A stretch of DNA of 64,000 nucleotides from Caulobacteraceae bacterium (GCA_947475735.1 CANJLQ010000012.1:1-64000), one strand, 5' to 3'. Positions 48,917-57,750 are shown, counted from the first letter of the stretch. Numbers and translations are program-made. The notes: generated from the letters alone by a model not told the origin.

Positions 48917-50299
48917 ATGCTGCACATCGTGCAACCCTACGACCGGGCGCCCCTCGCCGAGATCGAAACCGACGACGCGGCGGCGCTGGAGCGCAAGCTG
49001 GAGGCCGCCCGCGCCGTCTTTCTGGACCGCGACGGGTGGCTGAAGCCGCACGAGCGGATGACCGTGCTGCGACGGCTGGCCGAGTTGATGGAAGGGCGAC
49101 GCGATCACCTGGCCCTGCAGATCGCGCGCGAGGGCGGCAAGCCTCTGGCCGACGCCCGGATCGAGACGACGCGCGCCATCGACGGCGTCAGAAACGCCGC
49201 CGAGGAAATCCGCACCTTCGCCGGGCGCGAGATTCCCATGGGTCTGTCGCCCGCCTCGGACGGTCGCTGGGCCTTCACCACGCGCGAACCGATCGGCGTG
49301 GTGGCCGCCGTTTCGGCCTTCAACCATCCGCTCAACCTGATCGTTCATCAGGTCGCCCCCGCCATTGCCGCCGGCTGTCCGGTGATCGTCAAGCCGGCCG
49401 AGGTCACGCCCCTGTCCTGCCTCGACCTCGTGGCCCTGGTCCGGGAGGCCGGCCTGCCCGAGGCCTGGTGCCAGACCCTGGTCACGGCGGATACGGCGCT
49501 GGCCGAGCGCCTGGCGACCGACCCGCGCATCGCCTTCCTCAGCTTCATCGGCTCGGCGAAGGTGGGATGGTATCTGCATTCCCGCCTGGCGCCCGGCGCG
49601 CGCTCGGCGCTCGAACATGGCGGGGCGGCTCCCGCCATCATCGACCGCAGCGCCGACCTGGACGCCCTGGTCGAGCCAGTGGTCAAGGGCGCCTTCTACC
49701 ATGCGGGTCAGGTGTGCGTGTCGACCCAGCGCCTCTTCGTCCACGAGGCGGTTTTCGATGCGGTGACGGATCGCCTCGTCGCGCGTATCCGGACCCTGCG
49801 CACCGGCGATCCGACGCGCGCAGACACCGATGTGGGGCCGCTGATCCGGGTCAGGGAGGCGGACCGGGTGGCCGAGTGGATCGCGGAGGCCGTCGCGGGC
49901 GGCGGCCGCCCGGCCGTCGGGGGCGCCCGCCTGTCGCAGACCACGCTTGAACCGACGCTGTTGCTCGACCCGCCCGCGGAGGCGCGCGTATCGCGCGAAG
50001 AGGTGTTCGGCCCGGTCCTGTCCCTGTACCGCTATGACGATCTCGACGAGGCGATTGTCCGCGCCAACGCCCTGCCCACGGCCTTTCAGGCCAGCGTGTT
50101 CGCCCAGGACATCGGCGTGGCGCTCCGGGCCGCCGACCGGCTGGACGCCTCGGCGGTCATGATCAACGACCCGACCACCTTCCGCACCGACTGGATGCCC
50201 TTCGCCGGTCGGCGGACGTCCGGCTACGGGACCGGCGGCATCGGCTACACCCTGCGCGACATGACGCAGGAGAAGATGGTGCTGCTGCGCAAGGGATGA
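48917..50299 (+). CDS. Aldehyde dehydrogenase family protein
   Basis: This 460-residue NAD(P)-dependent ALDH has the cofactor-side motif FNHPLNLIVHQVAPAIAAGC and Lys in VIVKPAE. The catalytic Glu is in ALEHGGAAPAII, and the nucleophile Cys is in YHAGQVCVSTQR. EEVFGPVLSLYRYDD follows. It begins 18 bp after the TPP enzyme, so both products are made together. Substrate is unknown; acetaldehyde or another product of pyruvate chemistry would fit. It is slightly shorter than typical 475-500-residue ALDHs. Confidence 0.9.
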   Translation: MLHIVQPYDRAPLAEIETDDAAALERKLEAARAVFLDRDGWLKPHERMTVLRRLAELMEGRRDHLALQIAREGGKPLADARIETTRAIDGVRNAAEEIRTFAGREIPMGLSPASDGRWAFTTREPIGVVAAVSAFNHPLNLIVHQVAPAIAAGCPVIVKPAEVTPLSCLDLVALVREAGLPEAWCQTLVTADTALAERLATDPRIAFLSFIGSAKVGWYLHSRLAPGARSALEHGGAAPAIIDRSADLDALVEPVVKGAFYHAGQVCVSTQRLFVHEAVFDAVTDRLVARIRTLRTGDPTRADTDVGPLIRVREADRVAEWIAEAVAGGGRPAVGGARLSQTTLEPTLLLDPPAEARVSREEVFGPVLSLYRYDDLDEAIVRANALPTAFQASVFAQDIGVALRAADRLDASAVMINDPTTFRTDWMPFAGRRTSGYGTGGIGYTLRDMTQEKMVLLRKG

Positions 50300-50322
50300 G
50301 GCGCCGGTCGTCCGATCGCGGC

Positions 50323-50350
50323 TTGACGGCCTCTCCGCTTGGTCTTTGAT
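50323..50350 (+). promoter_or_regulatory. Sigma70 promoter before the CDF gene
   Basis: TTGACG (50323-50328), a 16-bp spacer and TTTGAT (50345-50350) lie just upstream of the His-rich CDF. The -10 box overlaps the first possible ATG (50349), so translation should begin at the ATG at 50382. Confidence 0.6.
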
Positions 50351-50381
50351 GCATCCGCACCATGGAAAGGTCGAGACGAGC

Positions 50382-51320
50382 ATGACGGCGGCGGCTCATG
50401 ATCACGACGGCGACAAGGACCACGGGCACGATGGTCACGATCACGCCCAGGCGGTGACGGCCGACAACGAACGGCGCATTCGGTTTGTCCTGATCTTCAC
50501 CGCCGCCTACGCCGCCATCCAGGCCGTCGGCGGATGGATGTCCGGGTCGCTCGCCCTGATCGCGGATTCCGGCCACATGGTGTCGGACGCCGCGGCCCTG
50601 CTTCTGGCGCTGATCGCCTATCGCGTGGCGCGTCGCCCCGCGGACGGGACACGGACCTACGGCTATCATCGCGTGCGGGTGCTGGCCGCCCTGGCCAACG
50701 GCGCCTCGCTGCTGTTGCTGGTGGCCTGGATCGCCTGGGAGGCCGTCAACCGCATCAACCAGCCGGTTGAGGTCCTGGCCGGACCCATGCTGATCGTCGC
50801 CGTCATCGGTCTGATCGTCAATCTGGTCGGAGCCTGGATCCTGTCGCGTGGCCGCAAGGCGGACGGCAATCTGCGCGGCGCCCTACTGCATGTGATCGGC
50901 GACCTGTTGGGTTCGGTCGGCGCCATCGCCGCCGCCATCGGCATCATGCTGACCGGCTGGACCCTGCTCGACCCCCTGCTGTCCGTCCTGGTGGCGTTGC
51001 TGGTCGTCCGATCGGCCTGGAGCCTGGTGAAGGAATCGCTGCGGGTGCTGCTGCAGGCCGTGCCGCGCGGTCTGGACGCACGCAGGGCCGAGGCGGATTT
51101 GGCGGCCCTCGCCGAGATCGACGAAGCGGGGCATTTCCATGCCTGGACCCTGACGGACGACACCGTGGTGGCGACCATCCACGTCACTCCTGGCCCGGGC
51201 GTCGACCCCCTCCTCCTGCCTGGGTTGGTCGCCGACTGGTTGAAGGTCCATCACGCCATCGACCACGTCACGGTCCAGGTCGATCCCCCCGGCGCCCTCA
51301 GGCGGCCCGAACTGATCTGA
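50382..51320 (+). CDS. Cation diffusion facilitator transporter (CzcD-like)
   Basis: This protein of about 312 residues has a His-rich N terminus (AHDHDGDKDHGHDGHDHAQ) and six transmembrane helices. The zinc site is IADSGHMVSDAA in helix 2 and HVIGDLLGS in helix 5. A cytosolic C-terminal domain follows. It exchanges Zn2+ or similar cations for protons. It lies 82 bp after the aldehyde dehydrogenase gene but has its own promoter. ATG 50349 is less likely because it lies in the -10 box. Confidence 0.92.
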   Translation: MTAAAHDHDGDKDHGHDGHDHAQAVTADNERRIRFVLIFTAAYAAIQAVGGWMSGSLALIADSGHMVSDAAALLLALIAYRVARRPADGTRTYGYHRVRVLAALANGASLLLLVAWIAWEAVNRINQPVEVLAGPMLIVAVIGLIVNLVGAWILSRGRKADGNLRGALLHVIGDLLGSVGAIAAAIGIMLTGWTLLDPLLSVLVALLVVRSAWSLVKESLRVLLQAVPRGLDARRAEADLAALAEIDEAGHFHAWTLTDDTVVATIHVTPGPGVDPLLLPGLVADWLKVHHAIDHVTVQVDPPGALRRPELI

Positions 51321-51408
51321 GGGAATCTCACGGCCTGCCGCCGGGCGCCCCATTATTTTTCCCCGCACCTCTTGCGAACCGTCGGCGCGATCCAATCTGT
51401 GACGTCTT

Positions 51409-51425
51409 ATACGTGTTTCACGTAT
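51409..51425. promoter_or_regulatory. 17-bp palindrome upstream of the aromatic-acid MFS gene
   Basis: ATACGTG (51409-51415) and CACGTAT (51419-51425) flank TTT, a perfect 7-3-7 dyad 27 bp before the MFS start. A promoter-proximal operator is likely. The nearby PaaX-type regulator is the closest candidate. The ACGTGTTTCA core also resembles the ACGTGTTCA of the ArsR-type sites. Confidence 0.65.
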
Positions 51426-51451
51426 CATTTGTCATATCTGGATCGACCGTC

Positions 51452-52792
51452 ATGAACATCGCCTCGCTGCATCCCGGCCCGCCGACCGGCGTTTCGGATC
51501 CACCCATCAAGAGAAAATCCGTTGGTCTGGTGATCGCCCTCGCCTTCCTGGCCCTGGTCTTCGACGGCTACGACCTGGTGGTGTACGGCGCCATCGTGGA
51601 CTCCATTCTGGCCTATGAACGGTGGGGCCTGACCACCGCGGAAACAGGCGCGATGAACAGTCTGGCCCTGCTGGGCATGGCGCTGGGCTCGCTGACCGTC
51701 GGCTATCTCACCGATCTCATCGGCCGTCGCCGCGTGATGATCGGCGCCGTGGCCTTCTTCTCCATCCTCATGCTGGCGACAGCCGCGGCGCCCACGCCCG
51801 AACTGTTCGGCCTGTTCCGCTTCCTGTCGGGCATCGGCCTGGGCGGCGTGATCCCTACCGCCGTGGCCACCACCGTCGAGTTCTCACGGGCGGGCAAGAA
51901 GAATTTCAACAACGCCCTGATGTTCTCCGGCTATTCGTTCGGCGGCATCCTGGCGGCGCTGCTGGCGATCGCCTTCATGAACACGCTCGGCTTCCGCGGC
52001 ATGCTATCCATCGGCGGCCTGCCTCTGATCACCATCGTGCCGCTGCTGATGCTCTACCTGCCCGAGTCGCCGGCCTATCTGCGGGCCAAGGGACGGGTCC
52101 TAGAGGCCGATCGGATCGTCGAAGCCTACGGCCTAGAACCCCAGGTCCCGGCGAAGACGGACGGCCGGGCGGCGACGGGGCTCAAGCCTCGCAATCCCCT
52201 GGTGGCGATCTTCTCCGGCCGGTGGGCCCTGATCACCGCCATCTTCCTGCTGGCCGCCATCGCCGGCCAGATCCTGATCTACGGACTGAACACCTGGATG
52301 CCGAAACTGCTGACGCTGGCGGGCTACTCCCTGACCTCGTCGCTGAGCTTCCTGCTGACCGTCAACGCCGGCGCGGTAATCGGATCCCTGGTGGCCTCGC
52401 CTCTGGCGGACCGGTTCGGCGCCCAGCGCGTCGTCTCGGCGGCCTTCGCCATGGCTGGCGCGGCGCTGTTCGCCATGGCGCTCGGCTTCCTGTCCGGCGA
52501 CGGACACTCACTGGTGGTGATGTATCCGCTGGTGGCCATCGTCGGCTTCGGCTCGATCGGCGCGCAGATCCTGCTCAACGGATTCATCGCGACCTATTAC
52601 ACCGACGCCATGCGGGGCACTGCGCTGGGGACCATCCTGGCGGTCGGCCGAGCCGGCGCCGCGGTCGCGATCGTCCTGGGCGGCGCCCTCATCGGGGCGG
52701 GGTTGTCGAACTTCGTCAACTTCGCCGTCTGGGCCGTTCCGGCCGCCCTGGGGGTGATCATGGTCATGAGCGTTCCCCGGCAGCGTACGTGA
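51452..52792 (+). CDS. MFS transporter, aromatic acid:H+ symporter family
   Basis: This 446-residue transporter has twelve transmembrane helices. FDGYDLVVYGAIV in helix 1 and GYLTDLIGRRRVMIG in the 2-3 loop are marks of the AAHS branch (BenK, PcaK). It probably imports an aromatic acid by proton symport. It is convergent with the PaaX-family regulator (54 bp apart) and is out of keeping with the metal genes around it. Confidence 0.9.
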   Translation: MNIASLHPGPPTGVSDPPIKRKSVGLVIALAFLALVFDGYDLVVYGAIVDSILAYERWGLTTAETGAMNSLALLGMALGSLTVGYLTDLIGRRRVMIGAVAFFSILMLATAAAPTPELFGLFRFLSGIGLGGVIPTAVATTVEFSRAGKKNFNNALMFSGYSFGGILAALLAIAFMNTLGFRGMLSIGGLPLITIVPLLMLYLPESPAYLRAKGRVLEADRIVEAYGLEPQVPAKTDGRAATGLKPRNPLVAIFSGRWALITAIFLLAAIAGQILIYGLNTWMPKLLTLAGYSLTSSLSFLLTVNAGAVIGSLVASPLADRFGAQRVVSAAFAMAGAALFAMALGFLSGDGHSLVVMYPLVAIVGFGSIGAQILLNGFIATYYTDAMRGTALGTILAVGRAGAAVAIVLGGALIGAGLSNFVNFAVWAVPAALGVIMVMSVPRQRT

Positions 52793-52846
52793 CGCTCGCG
52801 GCGAGCCACCCCTCCCCCTGGGTCGCTCGCCGTGCGTTTCTCCGCC

Positions 52847-53635
52847 TCAGCCCTCGCGCAGCGCCTTCAGATGGGCGAGCGCGGGGGCGTCGAGCGCGGT
52901 CGATAGCCGGTTGAACAGGACGAAGGCCGCCTGGCCCGGCCAGCCCTGAGGCTGGAGCGGCAGCGGCAGGCGGGGATCGTGACGCGGCAGATGGAACCAG
53001 TCGCTCATCAGCAAAGCCCTCAGACGGAACGCCTCCCGGCCCGACACCCGGTCGATCCCGGCCAGGCGCGGCTCCCATTCGCGCAGGAAATCGTCGTACT
53101 GCGCGACGACGTCCGCCAGATCCCAGGCCCGCGCCGCCAGTTCCCGATCCCGCTCCAGGCTGCCGGTCCGGCTGGTGAGAACGACGACGGACGGATCGTC
53201 GTCGCAGCAGAGATCGCAGCGCAGGCTCTCGCGATCGTCGCGCGGACTGATCCAGGTCGTCGGGTTGATCTGGCCGTAGCCGCGGTCGATCAGGCGGCGC
53301 TTCAGCTTTTCGCGGCGCGCCCGATCGCTCTCGGGTATCTGGTACAGCACCAGGGTCCAGTCACCGGACCAGTCCGGCGATGGCGGAACGAGGCTGCGGT
53401 CTCGTTCGGCCTTCAGCCTTTGTCGCATCTGGTCAGTGGGGGCGTATTCCACCTCCCGACCGATCTTCTCGGTGCTCAGAAGGCCCTCGCGACGCATGCG
53501 CGACAGGGTGGCCCGGGCGGCGTCGGGGCGGATGTCGAACAGCCCGAGCAAGGCCGTGAACGGGGCCAGCCGCAACCCGCCTCCCAGGGTGTCGAGCGAC
53601 TCCAGCACCGCCGTGACGATATCGCGGGAATGCAA
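52847..53635 (-). CDS. PaaX family transcriptional regulator
   Basis: This 262-residue regulator has an N-terminal winged HTH (about residues 15-75: LLGLFDIRPDAARATLSRMRREGLL). The PaaX middle and C-terminal domains follow (SGDWTLVLYQIPESDRARRE; FHLPRHDPRLPLPLQPQGW). Known members repress phenylacetate catabolism with phenylacetyl-CoA as inducer. The start is a TTG at 53633-53635 with CAGGAG upstream; the longer frame is not family-like. It may control the neighbouring MFS gene. Confidence 0.88.
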   Translation of the reverse strand: MHSRDIVTAVLESLDTLGGGLRLAPFTALLGLFDIRPDAARATLSRMRREGLLSTEKIGREVEYAPTDQMRQRLKAERDRSLVPPSPDWSGDWTLVLYQIPESDRARREKLKRRLIDRGYGQINPTTWISPRDDRESLRCDLCCDDDPSVVVLTSRTGSLERDRELAARAWDLADVVAQYDDFLREWEPRLAGIDRVSGREAFRLRALLMSDWFHLPRHDPRLPLPLQPQGWPGQAAFVLFNRLSTALDAPALAHLKALREG

Positions 53636-53770
53636 GGGCTGAACTCCTGGCGGGAATGGATTGGCCCGGCGAAGGCCGCGACCGTCCGGTCGCCTGCCGG
53701 ACCCATGCCGCAGACGTGGATTTTGCGCCACGGAGCGGCGACCGGCAAGCACACTCAGGACGCCATTGAC

Positions 53771-53804
53771 AGATAACATATGAACACGTATTCATATGTT
53801 ATCT
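53771..53804. promoter_or_regulatory. 34-bp palindrome, ArsR/SmtB-type operator of the CDF gene
   Basis: AGATAACATATGAA (53771-53784) and its exact complement TTCATATGTTATCT (53791-53804) flank CACGTA. The centre is TGAA-N6-TTCA, the classic SmtB/CzrA zinc-repressor site. It lies just before the CDF start. The first ATG of that frame (53796) is inside the palindrome. It is also 136 bp upstream of the PaaX-family gene. Confidence 0.82.
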
Positions 53805-53825
53805 GTTTTCAGCGGGCGCTGCCTC

Positions 53826-54863
53826 ATGTCTCATTCCCATCACGACCACGCTCACGACCACGATCATTCCCATGCGCCCACGGTGACGCGGGACAACGAG
53901 CGCAAGGTCCTGATCTCCTTCGCCCTGATCTTCACCTTCATGATCGTGGAGGTGATCGGCGGTCTGATCTCCGGCTCGCTGGCCCTGCTGGCCGACGCCG
54001 GTCACATGCTGACCGACGCCATCGCCCTGGCCCTGGCCTATCTGGCGTTCCGCTTCGGGCGCCGCATGGCGGATTCCAGGCGCACCTTCGGCTATCTTCG
54101 ATTCGAGGTGGTGGCCGGCTTCGTCAACGCCGTGACCCTGTTCGCCATCGTCGGCTGGATTCTCTACGAGGCCTGGAGCCGCTTCCAGCAACCGCACGCC
54201 GTGCTCGCCGGTCCCATGTTCTGGGTGGCCGTGGCCGGCCTGCTGATCAACATCCTGGTGTTCTGGATCCTGACCCGGGGCGACACCGAGCACGTCAACA
54301 TCAAGGGTGCGGCCCTGCATGTGATGGGCGACCTGCTCGGCTCCGTCGGGGCCGTCGGCGCGGCCATCGTCATCTATCTGACCGGATGGACCCCGATCGA
54401 CCCCATCCTGTCGGTGCTGGTCTCCCTGCTGATCCTGCGCAGCGCGTGGAAGCTGCTCGGCAAGTCGCTGCACATCCTGCTGGAGGGCGCCCCCGACAAC
54501 GCCGCGCCGGAAGTTGTGGCCGCCCATCTGAAGGCCAAGGTGCCGGGCTTGGCCGACGTCGGTCACGTCCACGTCTGGCAGATCACCTCGGGTCGGACCC
54601 TGGCGACCCTGCACGTGCGTCCGGCCTCCGACGACCAGGCCCGCGCCGTGGCGGCCGCCGTCGAGCACGAGCTGAGAACCGCATTCCAGATCGAGCATCC
54701 CACGGTGGCGATCGACTGGAATGACGGCTCGGGCGTCTGCAGCCTGTCGGCGGCGCCCGCCGGTCACGGCCCCGATCACTCGAGCCACGATCACGCGGGC
54801 CATGCTCACGCGGACCATGATCATGAGCCCCACGGCGCGGATCGACACGCCCACGCGCACTGA
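53826..54863 (+). CDS. Cation diffusion facilitator transporter, His-rich at both ends
   Basis: This 345-residue transporter has the helix 2 zinc site LLADAGHMLTDAIALALAY and helix 5 HVMGDLLGSVG. It has a His-rich start (MSHSHHDHAHDHDHSH) and a His/Asp-rich tail (SHDHAGHAHADHDHEPHGAD). This is typical of ZitB/CzcD zinc exporters. The ATG at 53826 is chosen because upstream codons overlap the operator. It is probably repressed by the zinc-type ArsR encoded at 57869. Confidence 0.93.
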   Translation: MSHSHHDHAHDHDHSHAPTVTRDNERKVLISFALIFTFMIVEVIGGLISGSLALLADAGHMLTDAIALALAYLAFRFGRRMADSRRTFGYLRFEVVAGFVNAVTLFAIVGWILYEAWSRFQQPHAVLAGPMFWVAVAGLLINILVFWILTRGDTEHVNIKGAALHVMGDLLGSVGAVGAAIVIYLTGWTPIDPILSVLVSLLILRSAWKLLGKSLHILLEGAPDNAAPEVVAAHLKAKVPGLADVGHVHVWQITSGRTLATLHVRPASDDQARAVAAAVEHELRTAFQIEHPTVAIDWNDGSGVCSLSAAPAGHGPDHSSHDHAGHAHADHDHEPHGADRHAHAH

Positions 54864-54907
54864 TGGTGGACGACCCGGCGTCGGCAGGCCCGACGCCGGG
54901 TCCGGCC

Positions 54908-55414
54908 TCACCGCAGGCGTTCGGCGATCCGGTTCATTTGATCGATCTCGCGGCGCTGGGCCTCGACGATCTCGCCGCACAGGGCGACCAGTTCCGGATC
55001 CGACAAATCCGCCTCCCGGCACATCAGAATGGCGCCGGAATGGTGCGGGATCATCGATTCCACGAACTGGCGATCGTCGATCAGAGCCTGCGCCCGGGTG
55101 GCCCAGAAGGACCCCGCGGTCAGCAGCACGAACAGAGCGTAAAGCGCCAGGTTCAGCCGCCGGTTCGGATACATGCCGGGCATGGTGGCCAGCATGAAGA
55201 TTCCCATCGGCGCCCACATGGTCACCGCCATATAGAACATGTTGAGATTGTTCTTGAAATCGACCAAACCGTCGATCATCGAGAACATCACCACATACAT
55301 GACGACCAGACCCAGCGCCATGTTGATCCAGAACATGAGATAGGGGCGCCCGTCGCCCCCGCCATGGCTTCCCTTTCGGGCGCCGTGGCCTTCGGCATGA
55401 TCGACGTTCGACAT
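54908..55414 (-). CDS. DUF305 membrane protein
   Basis: This 168-residue protein has a His-rich start (MSNVDHAEGHGARKGSHGGG). Three transmembrane helices occupy about residues 25-110, and a C-terminal DUF305-like part reads VESMIPHHSGAILMCREADL. DUF305 proteins recur in copper/silver clusters and may bind copper through the M-x-x-HH motif. It is the last gene of the csoR-led leftward operon. Confidence 0.88.
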   Translation of the reverse strand: MSNVDHAEGHGARKGSHGGGDGRPYLMFWINMALGLVVMYVVMFSMIDGLVDFKNNLNMFYMAVTMWAPMGIFMLATMPGMYPNRRLNLALYALFVLLTAGSFWATRAQALIDDRQFVESMIPHHSGAILMCREADLSDPELVALCGEIVEAQRREIDQMNRIAERLR

Positions 55415-55427
55415 GATCGGCTCTCCC

Positions 55428-56186
55428 CTAGTGGCCCATGACCATCGGCTTGACGAGCATCCAGATCGCCATGCCGACCATCATCAGGTTCTCCGATAGC
55501 GAAACGAAGCCCAGGGGCACCTTGCTGTCCCCGCCGACGCAGGCGCACTTCAACTCGCGCTTGTCGATATAGACCGCCTTGAACACCGAGGCGGCGCCCA
55601 CGCCGCCGATGAACAGGGCCACCGGGATCGAAACCCACATCAGGGCTCCGGCCAGCATCAGCACCCCGGCCAAGCCCTCGGCGTAGGGATAGATCGTCCC
55701 GTAGGGCACCCAGCGCTTGGCGAGCAGGTCGTAATTCAGGAACATGGTGGCGAAGGCGTCCACGTCCTTGAGCTTCTGCAGGGCCAGAAGACACATGGCG
55801 ATGGCGATGAACCATTCCACAACCCGCACCGAGATCAGTTCGCCATAGGCGGCCCAGCCGGCCGCCACGGCCATCAGCGCGGCCATGGCGAACAGAGCGA
55901 TCACCGGGACGTAGGTGACCTCGTCCTTGTCGCGCACCCGCAGGCCGAAGAAGCGCCGCAGATCGTCGAAGCCGCCGACACGCTTGCCGTCGATGAAGGT
56001 CTGGGGGGTGGTCTGGACCCCGTGCTCAACCTTGAAGGCGTCGGTCTGTTCGCGCGAGGCGAGGTGATGATCCTCCACCGCATAGCCCCTGCTCTTGAGC
56101 AGGTGCAGCGCCTTGAGCCCATAGGGGCAGGTGTGGCCGGGCATGACCATGCGGTAGATTTCGGCGCGCTTGGATTGGGACGCCAT
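55428..56186 (-). CDS. Glutaredoxin-MauE fusion membrane protein
   Basis: This 252-residue protein has an N-terminal glutaredoxin domain (residues about 8-85; MPGHTCPYGLKALHLLKSR, with a lone Cys in the CPYG position, and TTPQTFIDGKRVGG). A MauE/DoxX-type domain of four membrane helices follows (about 95-252), with KCACVGGD near the end. It probably moves reducing equivalents across the membrane to periplasmic thiols. It sits between csoR (20 bp) and the DUF305 gene (13 bp). Confidence 0.87.
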   Translation of the reverse strand: MASQSKRAEIYRMVMPGHTCPYGLKALHLLKSRGYAVEDHHLASREQTDAFKVEHGVQTTPQTFIDGKRVGGFDDLRRFFGLRVRDKDEVTYVPVIALFAMAALMAVAAGWAAYGELISVRVVEWFIAIAMCLLALQKLKDVDAFATMFLNYDLLAKRWVPYGTIYPYAEGLAGVLMLAGALMWVSIPVALFIGGVGAASVFKAVYIDKRELKCACVGGDSKVPLGFVSLSENLMMVGMAIWMLVKPMVMGH

Positions 56187-56206
56187 GACGGGTTTCCTTC
56201 CGGTGT

Positions 56207-56482
56207 CTAGAGTTTAGCCTTGGCGAACAGCTCCGCCAGTTCGGTGAATTTCTCGCGCTGCTGGGCCGCGTCGCCCGAGGCGATCGCCTCCTCCACGCAG
56301 GAGGCGGCATGGGATTTCAGGATCTGGGTTTCCACCTTGGCCAGGGCCGCGCGTGCGGCGTGGACCTGGTGGAGGATGTCGATGCAGTACCGGCCGTCGT
56401 CGACCATCTGACTGACCCCGCGCACCTGGCCCGAGACCCGGTTGAGGGCGGCGCGGATGGATTTGACGTCTTTCGCTTGCAT
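56207..56482 (-). CDS. CsoR/RcnR family metal-sensing repressor
   Basis: This 91-residue helical repressor has the copper-site triad in the expected spacing: Cys33 (RYCIDILHQV), His58 and Cys62 (ILKSHAASCVEEA). M. tuberculosis CsoR uses Cys36, His61 and Cys65, the same 25 and 4 residue gaps. The start at 56480-56482 gives family length. An ATACC/GGTAT dyad 11 bp upstream suits autoregulation. It leads the operon with the glutaredoxin-MauE and DUF305 genes. Confidence 0.9.
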   Translation of the reverse strand: MQAKDVKSIRAALNRVSGQVRGVSQMVDDGRYCIDILHQVHAARAALAKVETQILKSHAASCVEEAIASGDAAQQREKFTELAELFAKAKL

Positions 56483-56492
56483 GTTGCCTACC

Positions 56493-56509
56493 ATACCCCG
56501 GATAGGTAT
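56493..56509. promoter_or_regulatory. CsoR-type operator
   Basis: ATACC (56493-56497) and GGTAT (56505-56509) enclose CCGGATA. CsoR/RcnR operators have G/C tracts flanked by ATAC/GTAT. It lies between csoR and the divergent MFS gene, so it could control both. Confidence 0.6.
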
Positions 56510-56539
56510 CGTGCCAACTGGATTTTCGTTCCCGCTGGT

Positions 56540-56552
56540 CCCCCCCCCCCCC
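56540..56552 (+). repeat. 13-bp poly-C tract before the MFS gene
   Basis: Thirteen consecutive C residues end 9 bp before the MFS ATG. Tracts of this length are prone to slippage. In the 5' leader of a gene they can change translation or expression between cells. They are also a known source of sequencing error. Confidence 0.85.
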
Positions 56553-56561
56553 GAGAACCCC

Positions 56562-57750
56562 ATGACTGATCAGCCGATCGCCCGTCGCAACATCGCCGTG
56601 CTGACGGGGGCCCAGGCGCTGGGCGGCGCCAGCCCTCCGATCGTCATGTCGCTGGGCGGCCTGGTCGGCCAGCAGCTGGCGGCCGATCCCGCCTGGGTCA
56701 CCTTCCCCGTCAGCCTGTTCGGCCTGGGTCTGGCTCTCGGGACCCTGCCCGCCGCCTTCATCATGCGTCGCCACGGCCGCCGCAACGGCTATCTGACGGG
56801 CGCCCTGATCGGCATCGCCTCGGGCCTGATCGCCGCCTTCGGCATCTTCGCAGCCTCCTTCGTCATCTTCTGCCTGGGCGCCTTCACCGCCGGTCTCTAC
56901 GGGGCCTATGTCCAGAGCTACCGGTTCGCCGCCGCCGACGGAGCTGAAGGCGACCTGAAGGCGAAAGCCATCTCCTGGGTCATGGTCGGAGGGCTGGTCG
57001 CCGCCGTGGTGGGGCCCCAGCTCGTGATCTGGACGCGCGACGCGGTGCCCGGCACGCCCTACGTGGGCAGCTTTCTCAGCCAGGCGGCTCTGGCCCTGCT
57101 GGTCATCCCCGTCCTGCTGATGTTGCGGTCGCCGCCCGACGTCGCCCGTGCCGGCGCGAGCGGGGGGCGGCCCCTGAGAAAGATCCTGCGCGCGCCCCGA
57201 TACATGCTGGCTGTGGCCACCGGGGTGGTCTCCTACGGACTGATGGCCTTCGTCATGACCGCCGCCCCGGTGGCCATGGTCAACACCGGCCATTCGGTCG
57301 ACAGCGCCGCCCTGGGCATCCAGTGGCATCTGCTGGCCATGTTCGCGCCGAGCTTCTTCACCGGCCGGCTGATGGCGCAGTTCGGAAAGGAACGTCGCAG
57401 CGGTCGGCATGGTCCTGATCGCCGTCTCGGCGGTGGTCGCCCTCTCGGGCATCGCGGTGGCGAATTTCTGGCTGTCGCTGATGATCATGGGGGTGGGCTG
57501 GAACTTCAGCTTCATCGGCGCCACCGCCATGGTGACCGACTGCCATACGCCCGAGGAGCGGGGCAAGGCTCAGGGCGCCAACGATTTCTTCGTCTTCGGC
57601 GCCACCGCCATCGTCTCCTTCCTGGCCGGGGCGGTGCTGAACACCGCCGGCTGGCAGGCCATAAACTGGCTGCTGTTCCCTCCGATCGCCCTGATCCTGG
57701 CGCCCTTGTTATGGCAGGCGGCGCGCGGAAACCCGCAGGCGGCCGTCTGA
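56562..57750 (+). pseudogene. MFS transporter interrupted by a frameshift
   Basis: Residues from MTDQPIARRNIAVLTGAQ to MAQFGKE (about 280 residues) are an intact MFS N-terminal part with conserved segments (GTLPAAFIMRRHGRRNGYLTG). At about 57392-57396 the frame breaks. The continuation is in another frame, from AAVGMVLIAVSAVVAL to RGNPQAAV, stop at 57748-57750. One extra base (or two missing) would join them into a protein of about 395 residues. It may be a real mutation, a phase state or a sequencing error. Divergent from csoR. Confidence 0.85.

Noticed and set aside
47168..50383. 1071-codon open frame on the minus strand
   Set aside because: It lies opposite the TPP enzyme and the aldehyde dehydrogenase, both with intact catalytic motifs, and has low-complexity composition.
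53796..53825. Upstream ATG for the CDF gene
   Set aside because: It lies inside the 34-bp operator palindrome, and the following codons are unlike CDF N termini.
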